From contig NZ_ANIE01000009.1 of NCBI RefSeq assembly GCF_000708045.1, forward strand, positions 1-64,000: a stretch of 64,000 nucleotides of DNA. Reading direction: 5' to 3'. Below, in pieces: positions 28,283 to 36,656 of this stretch; positions within the stretch are counted from its first letter, which is position 1, and each line of letters begins with the position of its first letter. This DNA comes from Marinobacter nitratireducens. Lineage in GTDB: Bacteria > Pseudomonadota > Gammaproteobacteria > Pseudomonadales > Oleiphilaceae. The position numbers and the translations under genes are program-made. The notes below the pieces were generated by a model that saw nothing but the letters and a program-made list of their open reading frames with translations, was not told the origin of the DNA and did no database searches.

Positions 28283-28948
28283 ATGACTGACACTGTCGTC
28301 GTAATCTATTCCGGAGGTATGGACTCCTATACTCTGCTGCACCTGGCCCGAGCTCGTGGGCTGAAGGTGCATGCGCTGTCGTTCAACTACGGACAGCGGC
28401 ATGTGCGCGAACTGGACTGCGCCAGGGCCGTGTGCGAGGCTCACGACATCCCGCACAAGGTGGTTGATATCCGAGCCATGAGTGAAGTCATGGAAGGGTC
28501 CGCGCTGACGTCTGATATCGATGTGCCCGAGGGCCATTATGAAGAAGACAGCATGAAATCCACCGTGGTGCCCAACCGCAACATGATCCTGCTGTCCCTG
28601 GCGACCGGTTATGCAGTGACGGTGGGCGCCGGGGAAGTCTGGTATGGCGCCCACGGCGGCGATCATGCCATTTATCCGGACTGTCGGCCTGAGTTTGTGG
28701 AGAAAATGGATGCGGTCTGCCGGGTCGCAAACTACGACCCTGTTGGGATCGCGGCGCCGTTTATGACACTGGACAAGAGTGAGATCCTGGCAAAGGGCCT
28801 TGAGCTTGGCCTGGACTACGGCCAGACCTGGACCTGTTACAACGGCCGGGACAAAGCCTGTGGCCGCTGTGGCTCCTGTGTTGAGAGGCTGGAGGCGTTC
28901 GCCGCCCATGGCGCGACAGATCCGCTGCCCTATGAGGATGGTGTCTGA
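28283..28948 (+). CDS. queC: 7-cyano-7-deazaguanine synthase
   Basis: ATP-dependent enzyme (221 aa) that converts 7-carboxy-7-deazaguanine to preQ0 in queuosine biosynthesis. The PP-loop SGGMDS is at residues 10-15, and the zinc site uses Cys185, Cys193, Cys196 and Cys199 (CGRCGSC). The ATG follows GGGGAGCCCGA. Its stop overlaps the queE start (TGATG), so the two consecutive pathway enzymes are translationally coupled. Confidence 0.96.
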   Translation: MTDTVVVIYSGGMDSYTLLHLARARGLKVHALSFNYGQRHVRELDCARAVCEAHDIPHKVVDIRAMSEVMEGSALTSDIDVPEGHYEEDSMKSTVVPNRNMILLSLATGYAVTVGAGEVWYGAHGGDHAIYPDCRPEFVEKMDAVCRVANYDPVGIAAPFMTLDKSEILAKGLELGLDYGQTWTCYNGRDKACGRCGSCVERLEAFAAHGATDPLPYEDGV

Positions 28949-29604
28949 TGTACCGGGTCAAGGAAGCTTTCTACACCCTGCAGGGCGAAGGTGCCCAGGC
29001 CGGTCGGGCCGCGGTGTTTTGCCGGTTCAGCAAATGCAATCTGTGGAACGGCCGGGAAAAGGATCGTGCCGATGCGGTGTGCAACTTCTGCGATACCGAC
29101 TTTGTCGGAACGGATGGTCAGAATGGTGGCCAGTTCGAAACTGCCGATGCGCTGGCCGCTCATATCCGCTCATTGTGGCCGGAGGCGTCGGGTCGTCCCT
29201 ATGTGGTCTGCACGGGTGGTGAGCCGCTTTTGCAGTTGGATGAGAGGCTGATTGAGGCGTTTCACCAGCAAGGGTTTGAAGTGGGAGTGGAAACCAATGG
29301 AACCTTACCGGCCCCGGCTGGTATCGACTGGCTGTGCGTTAGTCCGAAGGCCGATGCCGAGGTAGTGATCAAGTCGTGCAATGAGCTGAAACTGGTGTTT
29401 CCGCAGCCGTTGGCGCCGCCTGAGCGATTTCTGGATATTCGGGCCGAGCACTATTTTCTGTCTCCCATGGCCTCCCCGACCTTGCCAGACGATGGCCTGG
29501 ATTCGGTCAAGCAGAGCAATACCCGCAGAGCGACGGACTATTGTCTGTCCCACCCCCGATGGCGCCTTACCCTGCAAATGCACAAGATTGTGGGCATCGA
29601 CTGA
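28948..29604 (+). CDS. queE: 7-carboxy-7-deazaguanine synthase
   Basis: Radical SAM enzyme (218 aa) that contracts 6-carboxy-tetrahydropterin to 7-carboxy-7-deazaguanine, the step before QueC. The iron-sulfur cysteines follow the CX14CX2C spacing of the proteobacterial QueE type: Cys30, Cys45 and Cys48 (VCNFCDTDF). The substrate and SAM motifs YTLQGEGAQAGR and CTGGEPLLQ are present. It is coupled to queC by a one-base overlap. Confidence 0.96.
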   Translation: MYRVKEAFYTLQGEGAQAGRAAVFCRFSKCNLWNGREKDRADAVCNFCDTDFVGTDGQNGGQFETADALAAHIRSLWPEASGRPYVVCTGGEPLLQLDERLIEAFHQQGFEVGVETNGTLPAPAGIDWLCVSPKADAEVVIKSCNELKLVFPQPLAPPERFLDIRAEHYFLSPMASPTLPDDGLDSVKQSNTRRATDYCLSHPRWRLTLQMHKIVGID

Positions 29605-30675
29605 TTACAGTCCAGCGGCCATGGAAGGGCGTTGGCGGGCAGCGCCGGGTTTCAGGGCTGCGGTGCGATATTGGCTCGGGCTCTGGCCAGTCCAGCGCTT
29701 GAAGGCGCGGGTGAAGTTGGCCGCGTCGGCATAGCCCAGCGCATCGGCAATCTGGCTCAGATTCATACCGGTGTTTTTAAGCAGTTCGCCGGCCCGTTCC
29801 AAACGTACCTGGTCGACCAGGTTCTGAAAACTGGCTCCTTCTTCCTGCAATCGCCGCTTCAAGGTTCGTTCCGAGACGAACAGGGTGCCGGCTACCCGCG
29901 CCAGCTTCGGCGGAAACGGGTGGCTGGTCTCGATGACCCGGCGAACACGGCAGGCAAAGCCGGCGTCCTCGGTCAGCTCTTTCAGCGCTTCTTCACACTT
30001 TGCCCTGGAGCTGGCAGCAAGCTGATCGTCAGAGAAGCGAATCTGCATATCGAGTGCGGCCAGGGGAATAAGCAGCGCATCTTCCGTGGCGCCATACTCC
30101 ACCGGTACCGGGATCATCTGCCGGAAACGATGGAAATAGGTGGGCTCCGGGCCGCGGCGCAACACACGTGAGCCAGGTACGGTCGATCCGGTCAGTTGCG
30201 TGCCCATGGTGACGCAGCCAAACAGCATGGAATCCATGATAAAACCCTGCAGAGGGCCGAGGTCCATATCACAGGTGACCCGGAACCAGGCATTCTGGCC
30301 AGCGTCCCTTCGGGATACCTTCAGATGAGGGGCTCGCAGCGTGAGGTAGCGACCCATCAGGTCCAAGGCTTCCCCCAATGTACGACTGCTCATGACGGCG
30401 GTGCCCAGGGCGCCATGGAGAGGGAGCTTGAGCTCGCGGGCGAGCATGATTCCCAGGCCAGGCTCACCACTTTCGATGATGGCGCGGGTCACGAACTCGC
30501 TCGCCTGGGACTGGCTGACACGCAGGTCTGTGGAGTTGAGCCGAAGTGGGTCCAGACCCACCCTGAGCAGGAGATCCCGCTCGTCGACACCAATGGTATT
30601 GAGCAGTTCGGCCAACAAATGCAGGTAGATGGCCGGCATACCCAGATCCTGTGCAGTTGCGACGGAGGCGCGCAT
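29605..30675 (-). CDS. AraC-family regulator with arabinose-binding-type N-domain
   Basis: Transcription regulator of 356 aa. The N-terminal about 210 residues match the Arabinose_bd domain found in OruR/ArgR-like AraC proteins. The C-terminal double helix-turn-helix (about 255-350) contains VSERTLKRRLQEEG and LGYADAANFTRAFKRWTGQS. The effector is unknown. Its stop abuts the queE stop convergently. The nearest candidate target is the hydrolase gene at 30838, on the same strand upstream. Confidence 0.88.
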   Translation of the reverse strand: MRASVATAQDLGMPAIYLHLLAELLNTIGVDERDLLLRVGLDPLRLNSTDLRVSQSQASEFVTRAIIESGEPGLGIMLARELKLPLHGALGTAVMSSRTLGEALDLMGRYLTLRAPHLKVSRRDAGQNAWFRVTCDMDLGPLQGFIMDSMLFGCVTMGTQLTGSTVPGSRVLRRGPEPTYFHRFRQMIPVPVEYGATEDALLIPLAALDMQIRFSDDQLAASSRAKCEEALKELTEDAGFACRVRRVIETSHPFPPKLARVAGTLFVSERTLKRRLQEEGASFQNLVDQVRLERAGELLKNTGMNLSQIADALGYADAANFTRAFKRWTGQSPSQYRTAALKPGAARQRPSMAAGL

Positions 30676-30771
30676 CGGGTTTCCTCGTTCTAGGCTGTTC
30701 TTGTTATGTAAGGGATCGGTAATCTGTTTTGATTATGCCCAGTTCCGCCATCGACCCCCATGACTTGGCTG

Positions 30772-30806
30772 ACGGGTCAATGGGCCAGAGGGGCCAATTG
30801 ACCCGT
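30772..30806. terminator. hairpin between hydrolase and AraC genes
   Basis: ACGGGTCAAT (30772-30781) pairs with ATTGACCCGT (30797-30806). On the plus strand it is followed by TTTTA. On the minus strand, which carries the adjacent hydrolase gene, no T-run follows. It probably ends or stabilises the hydrolase message. Confidence 0.45.
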
Positions 30807-30837
30807 TTTACGGGGCCGAAGCGCGGTGTTGTTGCGG

Positions 30838-31737
30838 TCAGTGACCGTGACGCCCAATGAATTCCTCCAGAACCCGGGCGGAGCGACCCGGCGTCTCCAG
30901 CATTGGCAGATGGCCAACGCCACGAAACACATGAACCTCGGCCTGGGGTGTGGCGCGTTCGAACCAATCGACACAGCGGGTGGGTGTGATCACATCCCGG
31001 TCGCCCCATTGCACCTGCAGTGGCGGTGTGTCAGCGCTCAGGTAGCGGGCTGGTGCCAGGGCGTCGGCGACCATATCTGCGAAAATGTGGCGCAGGGCAT
31101 CGGTACGGCCCAGCAGGTCAGGCCCCAGCAGGCCGGCCATGGCGACTCCCGAAACAGTGGGCTTGCCGTTCCCGACACTATTGAACATGCGGTAAACGCC
31201 TTTCCAGTCACCGGGAATCAGAATCTCGTCCCGGTCGGATTCGAACGGTGCGTCCAGATCGACGTTCGGGTGTTCGGGGATGCCTGCACTGTTGAGCAAT
31301 GTGATTGAACGCGGAGCGGGGTCCATCAGATGGCCGAGCACGGACACGATCGCGCCGCCCATGGAGCTGCCGACCAGATGCAGGTTGTCGGTGGGGATGG
31401 TAGCCAGCCACGCCTGCAGGCGTCGTGCCTGATCTTCATAGCGATAGCTGGCATCCGCGCGATAGTCGCTTTCGCCGAGGCCCGGAACATCCGGAGCCAG
31501 GACGTGCCATTCGCGGGGTAGCTTCTGAAGCCAGAAGGCCCAGTTTTCCTTCATGGCCGCAAAACCATGGACCAGCACGACGGTGGGAACACCGGGGCCG
31601 GGGGCACCCCTTTCCAGAAATACCATACGGTGTCCGTCGACGGATGCCTCGCGTCGCCGGGCTTGAAGCAGAATGCGTTGACCGGTTCTTGCTGCCGGCC
31701 AGAAGTTGGGTGTCGGTATTTTCATGGTATGCCCCAT
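30838..31737 (-). CDS. alpha/beta hydrolase
   Basis: Alpha/beta-fold hydrolase of 299 aa. The oxyanion HGFA motif is near residue 57, the nucleophile Ser125 sits in VGSSMGG, the acid is Asp in QWGDRDVITP and the base is His in GVGHLPM. It resembles the meta-cleavage hydrolase and monoacylglycerol-lipase-like group, but the substrate cannot be named. An ATG at 31725 is an equally possible start. It lies 121 bp downstream of the extracellular nuclease gene on the same strand. Confidence 0.85.
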   Translation of the reverse strand: MGHTMKIPTPNFWPAARTGQRILLQARRREASVDGHRMVFLERGAPGPGVPTVVLVHGFAAMKENWAFWLQKLPREWHVLAPDVPGLGESDYRADASYRYEDQARRLQAWLATIPTDNLHLVGSSMGGAIVSVLGHLMDPAPRSITLLNSAGIPEHPNVDLDAPFESDRDEILIPGDWKGVYRMFNSVGNGKPTVSGVAMAGLLGPDLLGRTDALRHIFADMVADALAPARYLSADTPPLQVQWGDRDVITPTRCVDWFERATPQAEVHVFRGVGHLPMLETPGRSARVLEEFIGRHGH

Positions 31738-31858
31738 TCGTGCCAGTGAAATGAACCCGGCGTTTGATCTTGGCTAACCAGTGTACCTGCGTCGACACAG
31801 GGGGCCTTGGCCTGTTCGCCACACTCGCGTCGGCAAGGAAGCAACCAGTGGGTTCAAT

Positions 31859-33592
31859 TCAGAGGGCAATATCAATGATCAGGGGGTTGTGGTCGGAGGA
31901 TCGCCAGGGGCGGGCTGATGACGTTGCAGCAGGTCCCTGGTATCCGAGCGCCCTGGGCTCGTCCGCATTGATGAGCCAGCTGCGGACATCAACCATATGG
32001 TCCACCAGCGGCGTTGATGCCAGGGCGTAGTCCAGGGAGCCTTTCTCACCCTTGTAGCGATAGGTGTAGTGTGGGCAATGTTGGTCGGTGCACGGGTGGA
32101 AGTGGTGCAGCATGCTGGTGTACCCACCCTTTTCAAACTCCCGGACAGGCGCCTCCCGGGCGTAGCTGTTGAGATCGCCGGTAATCAGGGTTCCGGCCAG
32201 TTTGTCGGGCGTTGGCGACGACGCCAGCCAATCGGTCACGCTCTTCGCTTCCTGTACGCGTCGATTGGTGTAACAGCCCTGCCCCTGGTCCGAATCCGCA
32301 CCGCTGGCACCACGGCAGGACTTGGATTTCAGATGCACGGCGACAACCTGAACTGCAAGCTGTCCGCCGAGGCGTCGGAAGGTCTGAGCAAGCGGTGGTC
32401 GCCCACGGTTGCTAAATGCGCCGCTGGTCAGCCGCTTTGGTGAACCGACCGGGGTTACCCGGTCGCTGCGATAGAGTATCGCGGTGCGGATTGCATCCTC
32501 CCCGTCTTCCTCTGGTGTTGTTACCAATCGCCACGCCGGGCCCAGTGCGTTCGCCAGCGAGTGTGCGGCGCTGTCGGCGCCATAGCCGTCGTTTTCGAGT
32601 TCGGATAACGCCAGAATGTCAGGATTCGGAGCGGTGAGCGCTGCCACCAGCCGTTGCTGCTGGCGTCTGAATGCATCGGCTGAGTGGGCACCCCGGGCTG
32701 TGGGGAAACCGTTGCCCTGTCCGTCTCCATTGAACATGTTATGAAGGTTTTGAGTGACGATTCGCAGATGATCCCCGGCTGGACGTTCCGGAGCGGGTTT
32801 GCGGGGGTTGCTGGCGATAAACTCCGGTGGCTGATCGGGTTGGATCCGCCAGCTGTTGAACCGGTAATCCAGAATTCCGGCCACCCTTTGCAGGGTGTCC
32901 CCGGCTCGGACGGTATTGCCGACGGAAAGACCTCGCGGAGGCCAGGGTATGGGGTGGGGGTTTTGCCGTGACTGACCGTCATCCAGCAACAGTTCGTCAG
33001 TTTCGGAGGCGATGGGTGAGCCACTCTCGTTCGGGTGAACCCGGTCGCCGTTGCTCAGGGCCAGCTCGCCAAAACGCGCAAGATTGTAGGTGTCGATGAC
33101 GGTCAGGGGGGCATCGAAAACCACGCGCATGTTTTCGAAGCTCTCGGGATCCCGGGGCCATGGCAGGGCAAGGTGAAGAGGGGCCGGCATGGTGCCTTGC
33201 CCACAGACATGGATGTCCTGAATGTTGGTCAGTTCGGTGAGACCGTAGTGCTCCTTGACGGTTCCGCGCACCCGGATCCGTTGCTCGGGCCGGCCCTGTT
33301 TTCGTCCTGTGTAGACAAACAGCGCTTCGGACGTGTCGGGGTCTGAGTCGGTCAGGTGGTCCGCTTGCTGCAGGTAAAATCCGCGAAAGCCTCCCTTGCC
33401 TCGGGCATCGCGCGTCATGATGCCCTCGACCGTGACGGTTTTTCCTGACAGCGGAGAGATATCCGACGAACCCTGAATGCTCGAGATGGGGATTATGGGA
33501 GCTGAGGTTTCGCCACAGGGTTCCGCCGCTGCCGCAATCGGTGTTAGCAGCAGTACCAGAATCCCGTGGCGAAGGGACGGGAGAACCATCAC
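31859..33592 (-). CDS. ExeM/NucH-like extracellular endonuclease
   Basis: Secreted nuclease of 577 aa. The N-terminal signal peptide (LVLLLTPIAAAAEP) is followed by an OB-fold-like domain (about 35-250) and an endonuclease/exonuclease/phosphatase domain (about 280-577). The latter carries LRIVTQNLHNMFNGDG, ALSELENDGYG, VHLKSKS, ITGDLNSY and SSDHNPL, which are the metal and catalytic residues. Related proteins degrade extracellular DNA for nutrient use or biofilm dispersal. It is followed on the same strand by the alpha/beta hydrolase. Confidence 0.88.
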   Translation of the reverse strand: MMVLPSLRHGILVLLLTPIAAAAEPCGETSAPIIPISSIQGSSDISPLSGKTVTVEGIMTRDARGKGGFRGFYLQQADHLTDSDPDTSEALFVYTGRKQGRPEQRIRVRGTVKEHYGLTELTNIQDIHVCGQGTMPAPLHLALPWPRDPESFENMRVVFDAPLTVIDTYNLARFGELALSNGDRVHPNESGSPIASETDELLLDDGQSRQNPHPIPWPPRGLSVGNTVRAGDTLQRVAGILDYRFNSWRIQPDQPPEFIASNPRKPAPERPAGDHLRIVTQNLHNMFNGDGQGNGFPTARGAHSADAFRRQQQRLVAALTAPNPDILALSELENDGYGADSAAHSLANALGPAWRLVTTPEEDGEDAIRTAILYRSDRVTPVGSPKRLTSGAFSNRGRPPLAQTFRRLGGQLAVQVVAVHLKSKSCRGASGADSDQGQGCYTNRRVQEAKSVTDWLASSPTPDKLAGTLITGDLNSYAREAPVREFEKGGYTSMLHHFHPCTDQHCPHYTYRYKGEKGSLDYALASTPLVDHMVDVRSWLINADEPRALGYQGPAATSSARPWRSSDHNPLIIDIAL

Positions 33593-33601
33593 TGCAGTGA
33601 A

Positions 33602-34504
33602 CTAGCGCAGGCCGGCAACGGCCTTCAGTGCTCTTTCGCGTTTGCTGCCAAAGCCCAGCGCGTCGGGGTTGGCCAGTTCCAGTTGCTGTACCAGCGGATC
33701 GGGATGCTGGTTGTCCAGGGTGATTCCCAGGCGCGAAAGCACATACGGTGCCAGCGCTGCGCGGGTAGTGATCTCCAGGCGACCGCTTTCCATACCGTAA
33801 TCGGAGGCGATGATGGCTTGCTGGGCCTCGGTCAGCCGGGGATCTGGCGTCAGAACCATGGTGACGTCACGGTTCCAGTCTTCGTCCTGGTCACGGGTGT
33901 GTTTGGCCTTGATGCGAAGCGCCTCGGGAATACGTTGGAATCGGTTCAGTGCAAAATCCCGGAACTCCCGGTTGGAGTCACACCAGGCTCGCAGGTGCCA
34001 GCCATTGCCATCACTGACCAGGGTGTGAGGTTCCAGGATGCTTTCGGCGGCTTCCGGTCGGCTCAGGGAGACGTAGCTGGCCCTCAGCTGCCGGCCATGG
34101 CGAGTTGCAGCGACGACGGCCCGCATGGTTTCCGGGGCGATTACCCGGTCCGGAGCCTGCACAACGGTGCTGCCTGGAAGGCCAAGGTTGAGGGCTTCAA
34201 AGGTATGACTCAGATTCTGCTGGCTTGCCAGGAGATCAAGGTACTCGCTGGCCACACCACGGGTGACCACTGGAGAAAATTTCTTGGCCGGAACATACCC
34301 CTTGAGATGACGATCATAGATCAGGTTGCCCGGTGCCAGTTCACGGAGGTAGGTGTTAATGTCTTTGGAAGCCTGCTGCCGGCCAATGCCAAAGCTATGA
34401 CAGATGTGGTTGGTGGTCAGTCGACCCTCCCACAGTGCAATGGTTTCGATCAGGCGATAGCGAAGTAGCAAGTCCCAGCGGATGGGCCAGTCCGTTTTCT
34501 TCAT
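33602..34504 (-). CDS. WYL-domain transcription regulator, CapW/BrxR-like
   Basis: Regulator of 300 aa. The N-terminal winged helix (WDLLLRYRLIETIALWEGRL then FGIGRQQASKDINTYL) is followed by a WYL domain (about 110-210; WHLRAWCDSNREFRDF) and a WCX-type C-terminal domain. Length and order match the CapW/BrxR group of WYL repressors, which often control phage-defence islands. No defence gene lies near it here: the neighbours are the ExeM nuclease (same strand, 9 bp downstream) and an MFS transporter. MKKTDW at 34504 is the likely start. Confidence 0.82.
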   Translation of the reverse strand: MKKTDWPIRWDLLLRYRLIETIALWEGRLTTNHICHSFGIGRQQASKDINTYLRELAPGNLIYDRHLKGYVPAKKFSPVVTRGVASEYLDLLASQQNLSHTFEALNLGLPGSTVVQAPDRVIAPETMRAVVAATRHGRQLRASYVSLSRPEAAESILEPHTLVSDGNGWHLRAWCDSNREFRDFALNRFQRIPEALRIKAKHTRDQDEDWNRDVTMVLTPDPRLTEAQQAIIASDYGMESGRLEITTRAALAPYVLSRLGITLDNQHPDPLVQQLELANPDALGFGSKRERALKAVAGLR

Positions 34505-34578
34505 AACGAGGCGCTCACGGTCCAATGAATAGCTCGCTTTCCATGTTACCTGCTCTGGCAAGCGGGTTCTGTTACGGC

Positions 34579-34591
34579 ACATTAATAATGT
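34579..34591. promoter_or_regulatory. palindrome upstream of the WYL regulator
   Basis: ACATTA-A-TAATGT is a perfect 13-bp palindrome about 75 bp before the WYL regulator start. It could be an autoregulatory operator. It is short and A+T-rich, so chance is possible. Confidence 0.3.
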
Positions 34592-34779
34592 AAAACTGTG
34601 TAAAAGCCGCGTCTCGCGGCCTCTGGAAGGAGGTGAGACGTGGTTCACAAGTTTCGGCAAGTGCCTAGTAGTTCCATCTACTGCGTGCTGGTCTAATACG
34701 CCGCCGGCAAAGTCCGCCTTTAGATACTACGCTTTCCACTTGACATGAACCAGCCCCTTCTGGGTATGGAGAATAACCG

Positions 34780-36063
34780 ATGACCCGAATGGTCGCGTCT
34801 CTGTCTGCGCTGATTGCCAGCATAGTCCTGCTGGTCAGTGGCAATGCCTTTTTGATGACTCTGCTCGGTATCCGGCTCAGCATCGAAGGGGTGTCGCCTG
34901 ACACCATTGGCTGGATACTGGTGTGTTACTCCATCGGGTTCGTTCTGGGTACCCTGTCCGTGCACCGGATCATTGGGCGGGTCGGCCATATTCGTGCTTT
35001 TGCGGCGTTTGCTGCCGTGTCGGCGGTGGCGGCACTGCTCTACCCGATGGCCATCTCAGAAGTGTTCTGGTCGGTTTTGCGTGTTTTGTCCGGGTTCAGC
35101 ATTGCGGGTGTCCTGGTGGTCATCGAAAGCTGGTTTTCCAGTCGCGCCACCAACACCAACCGGGGCGCGCTGTTTGCCGTCTACACGCTGGTGTTCTACC
35201 TCTCCGTGGCGGGCGGGCAGTTGTTCGTTAATATCGGAGATCCGGCTAATTTCATGCCATTCTCGCTGGCGGCCATTCTGTTAACCCTGGCTCTGGTGCC
35301 GTTGTCCCTGACCCGTATGGAAGCACCGGTGATCGAGCAGGTTCAGCGTATCTCCATATTCACGCTTGCCAGAGACTCTTTCTCCGGGGTCGCCGGCGCG
35401 GTTGTTTGTGGCGCGATGATTGGCGGCTTCTACGCGCTGGGGCCGGTCTATGCAACGCTGATCGGCCTGGATGTGGCCAAAACCTCCACCTTCATGGCCA
35501 GTGCAATTGTTTCCGCAATGATTCTGGCCTGGCCGATTGGCTGGCTGTGTGATCGTTTTGACCGTCGCCGGGTCATGTTCGTGACCGCACTTGTAGCGGC
35601 CGGTGCGGCTGTCGCGGTGGCTCTGATCGGAACCTTCAATCTCTGGCTGCTGACGCTGTTTGTCGGGGTGTTCACGGGGCTGTCTGCCACCATCTATCCC
35701 ATCTCCGTTGCGATCACCAATGATCGTCTGGAAACCAGCGAGATTGTTGCTGCCAGCGCGACCCTGTTGCTCAGTTATGGTGTGGGGAGCGTGATCGGGC
35801 CGGTGGTGATGGCGCAAATGATCAATCTGTTGGGGCCGGAAGGGCTGTTCTTCGGCAATGCCACGTTCCTGCTGACGCTGGCCGTGATTACCAGTTACCG
35901 GATCAGCCATACCGTGGATGTGCCTGTGGCAGAGCAGGAGCACTTTGTGGCCGCCATGCCGGAGACATCGCCGGTGCTCACGGAAATGGATCCCCGTAAT
36001 GAAGAGTTCACTGAGTCAGCGGACGTTGAGGCGGCATCCGAGGAACAGCGTCAGGCTGGCTGA
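34780..36063 (+). CDS. MFS transporter, YcaD-like
   Basis: Major facilitator permease of 427 aa with about 12 transmembrane helices. It has the arrangement of the YcaD/MFS_1 group (GWILVCYSIGFVLGTL, then VHRIIGRVGHIRAF as the loop 2-3 signature and WLCDRFDRRRVMF in the central loop). The acidic C-terminal tail of about 45 residues (EEFTESADVEAASEE) is cytoplasmic. The substrate is unknown. The ATG is preceded by GGAGAATAACCG. Confidence 0.85.
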   Translation: MTRMVASLSALIASIVLLVSGNAFLMTLLGIRLSIEGVSPDTIGWILVCYSIGFVLGTLSVHRIIGRVGHIRAFAAFAAVSAVAALLYPMAISEVFWSVLRVLSGFSIAGVLVVIESWFSSRATNTNRGALFAVYTLVFYLSVAGGQLFVNIGDPANFMPFSLAAILLTLALVPLSLTRMEAPVIEQVQRISIFTLARDSFSGVAGAVVCGAMIGGFYALGPVYATLIGLDVAKTSTFMASAIVSAMILAWPIGWLCDRFDRRRVMFVTALVAAGAAVAVALIGTFNLWLLTLFVGVFTGLSATIYPISVAITNDRLETSEIVAASATLLLSYGVGSVIGPVVMAQMINLLGPEGLFFGNATFLLTLAVITSYRISHTVDVPVAEQEHFVAAMPETSPVLTEMDPRNEEFTESADVEAASEEQRQAG

Positions 36064-36068
36064 CGCTG
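36046..36068 (+). terminator. hairpin overlapping the MFS stop codon
   Basis: CAGCGTCAG-GCTGG-CTGACGCTG is a perfect 9-bp stem that includes the TGA stop of the transporter gene. It is followed by TTACATTTTC, a broken T-run. Confidence 0.5.
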
Positions 36069-36122
36069 TTACATTTTCGGTTTTCCCCGATTATATATTT
36101 GCATTCACATCTGTTTTTATCA

Positions 36123-36158
36123 CAATGGTTAGCATACTATTGTTGGCCTTCCGACAAT
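36123..36158. promoter_or_regulatory. overlapping palindromes, candidate MarR operator
   Basis: CAATGGTTAGCATACTATTG (36123-36142) is symmetrical at 14 of 20 positions. It overlaps ATTGTTGG-CCTT-CCGACAAT (36139-36158). Both lie 65-100 bp before the MarR-type gene, where such regulators usually bind their own promoter. Confidence 0.4.
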
Positions 36159-36224
36159 ATTTAGATTCAGGTCGAATTGCAGCCAGTTTGGACGTTTTCG
36201 GCCCTGTTGATGGAGTGCTTGACC

Positions 36225-36650
36225 ATGAGAGATCAATTTCCCTTTGCTGTTGCCCGGGTGACCCGCCGCTGGAGAAAAATGCTGGATGAGCGGTTAAAGG
36301 ATCTGGGTGTGACCCAGGCTCGCTGGAGTACGATGGTCTATCTCTCGAAAGGGGGAGAGGGGCTGACTCAGCGGGAACTCGCCTGTCTGATGGCCATTGA
36401 GAACCCGACTCTGGTGCGTTTGCTGGACAGCCTCGAGCAGCAGGGGCTGATTGAACGCCGGCCCTGCCCGGACGACCGCCGTGCCCGTCGCCTGTTCCTG
36501 ACTCAGGCGGGGAAGGAATTCATGGACGATCTGAGCGCCCGGGCGGAAAAGCTGCGGGAAGAGCTGCTGGTTGGCATTACCGACGAAGAAATCGAAAACT
36601 CAGTCAAGGTTTTCGAAAAGATCATGGATAACGCGCAAAAGCTGAAGTGA
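36225..36650 (+). CDS. MarR-family transcription regulator
   Basis: Dimeric winged-helix regulator (141 aa). The recognition region LTQRELACLMAIENPTLVRLLDSLEQ and the wing RRPCPDDRRARRLFLT are typical. It resembles SlyA/EmrR-type repressors in length. The start at 36225 has GGAG nine bases upstream. Six bases separate its stop from the next transporter gene, so it very likely represses that efflux gene in response to a small aromatic ligand. Confidence 0.9.
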   Translation: MRDQFPFAVARVTRRWRKMLDERLKDLGVTQARWSTMVYLSKGGEGLTQRELACLMAIENPTLVRLLDSLEQQGLIERRPCPDDRRARRLFLTQAGKEFMDDLSARAEKLREELLVGITDEEIENSVKVFEKIMDNAQKLK

Positions 36651-36656
36651 TCCCTG

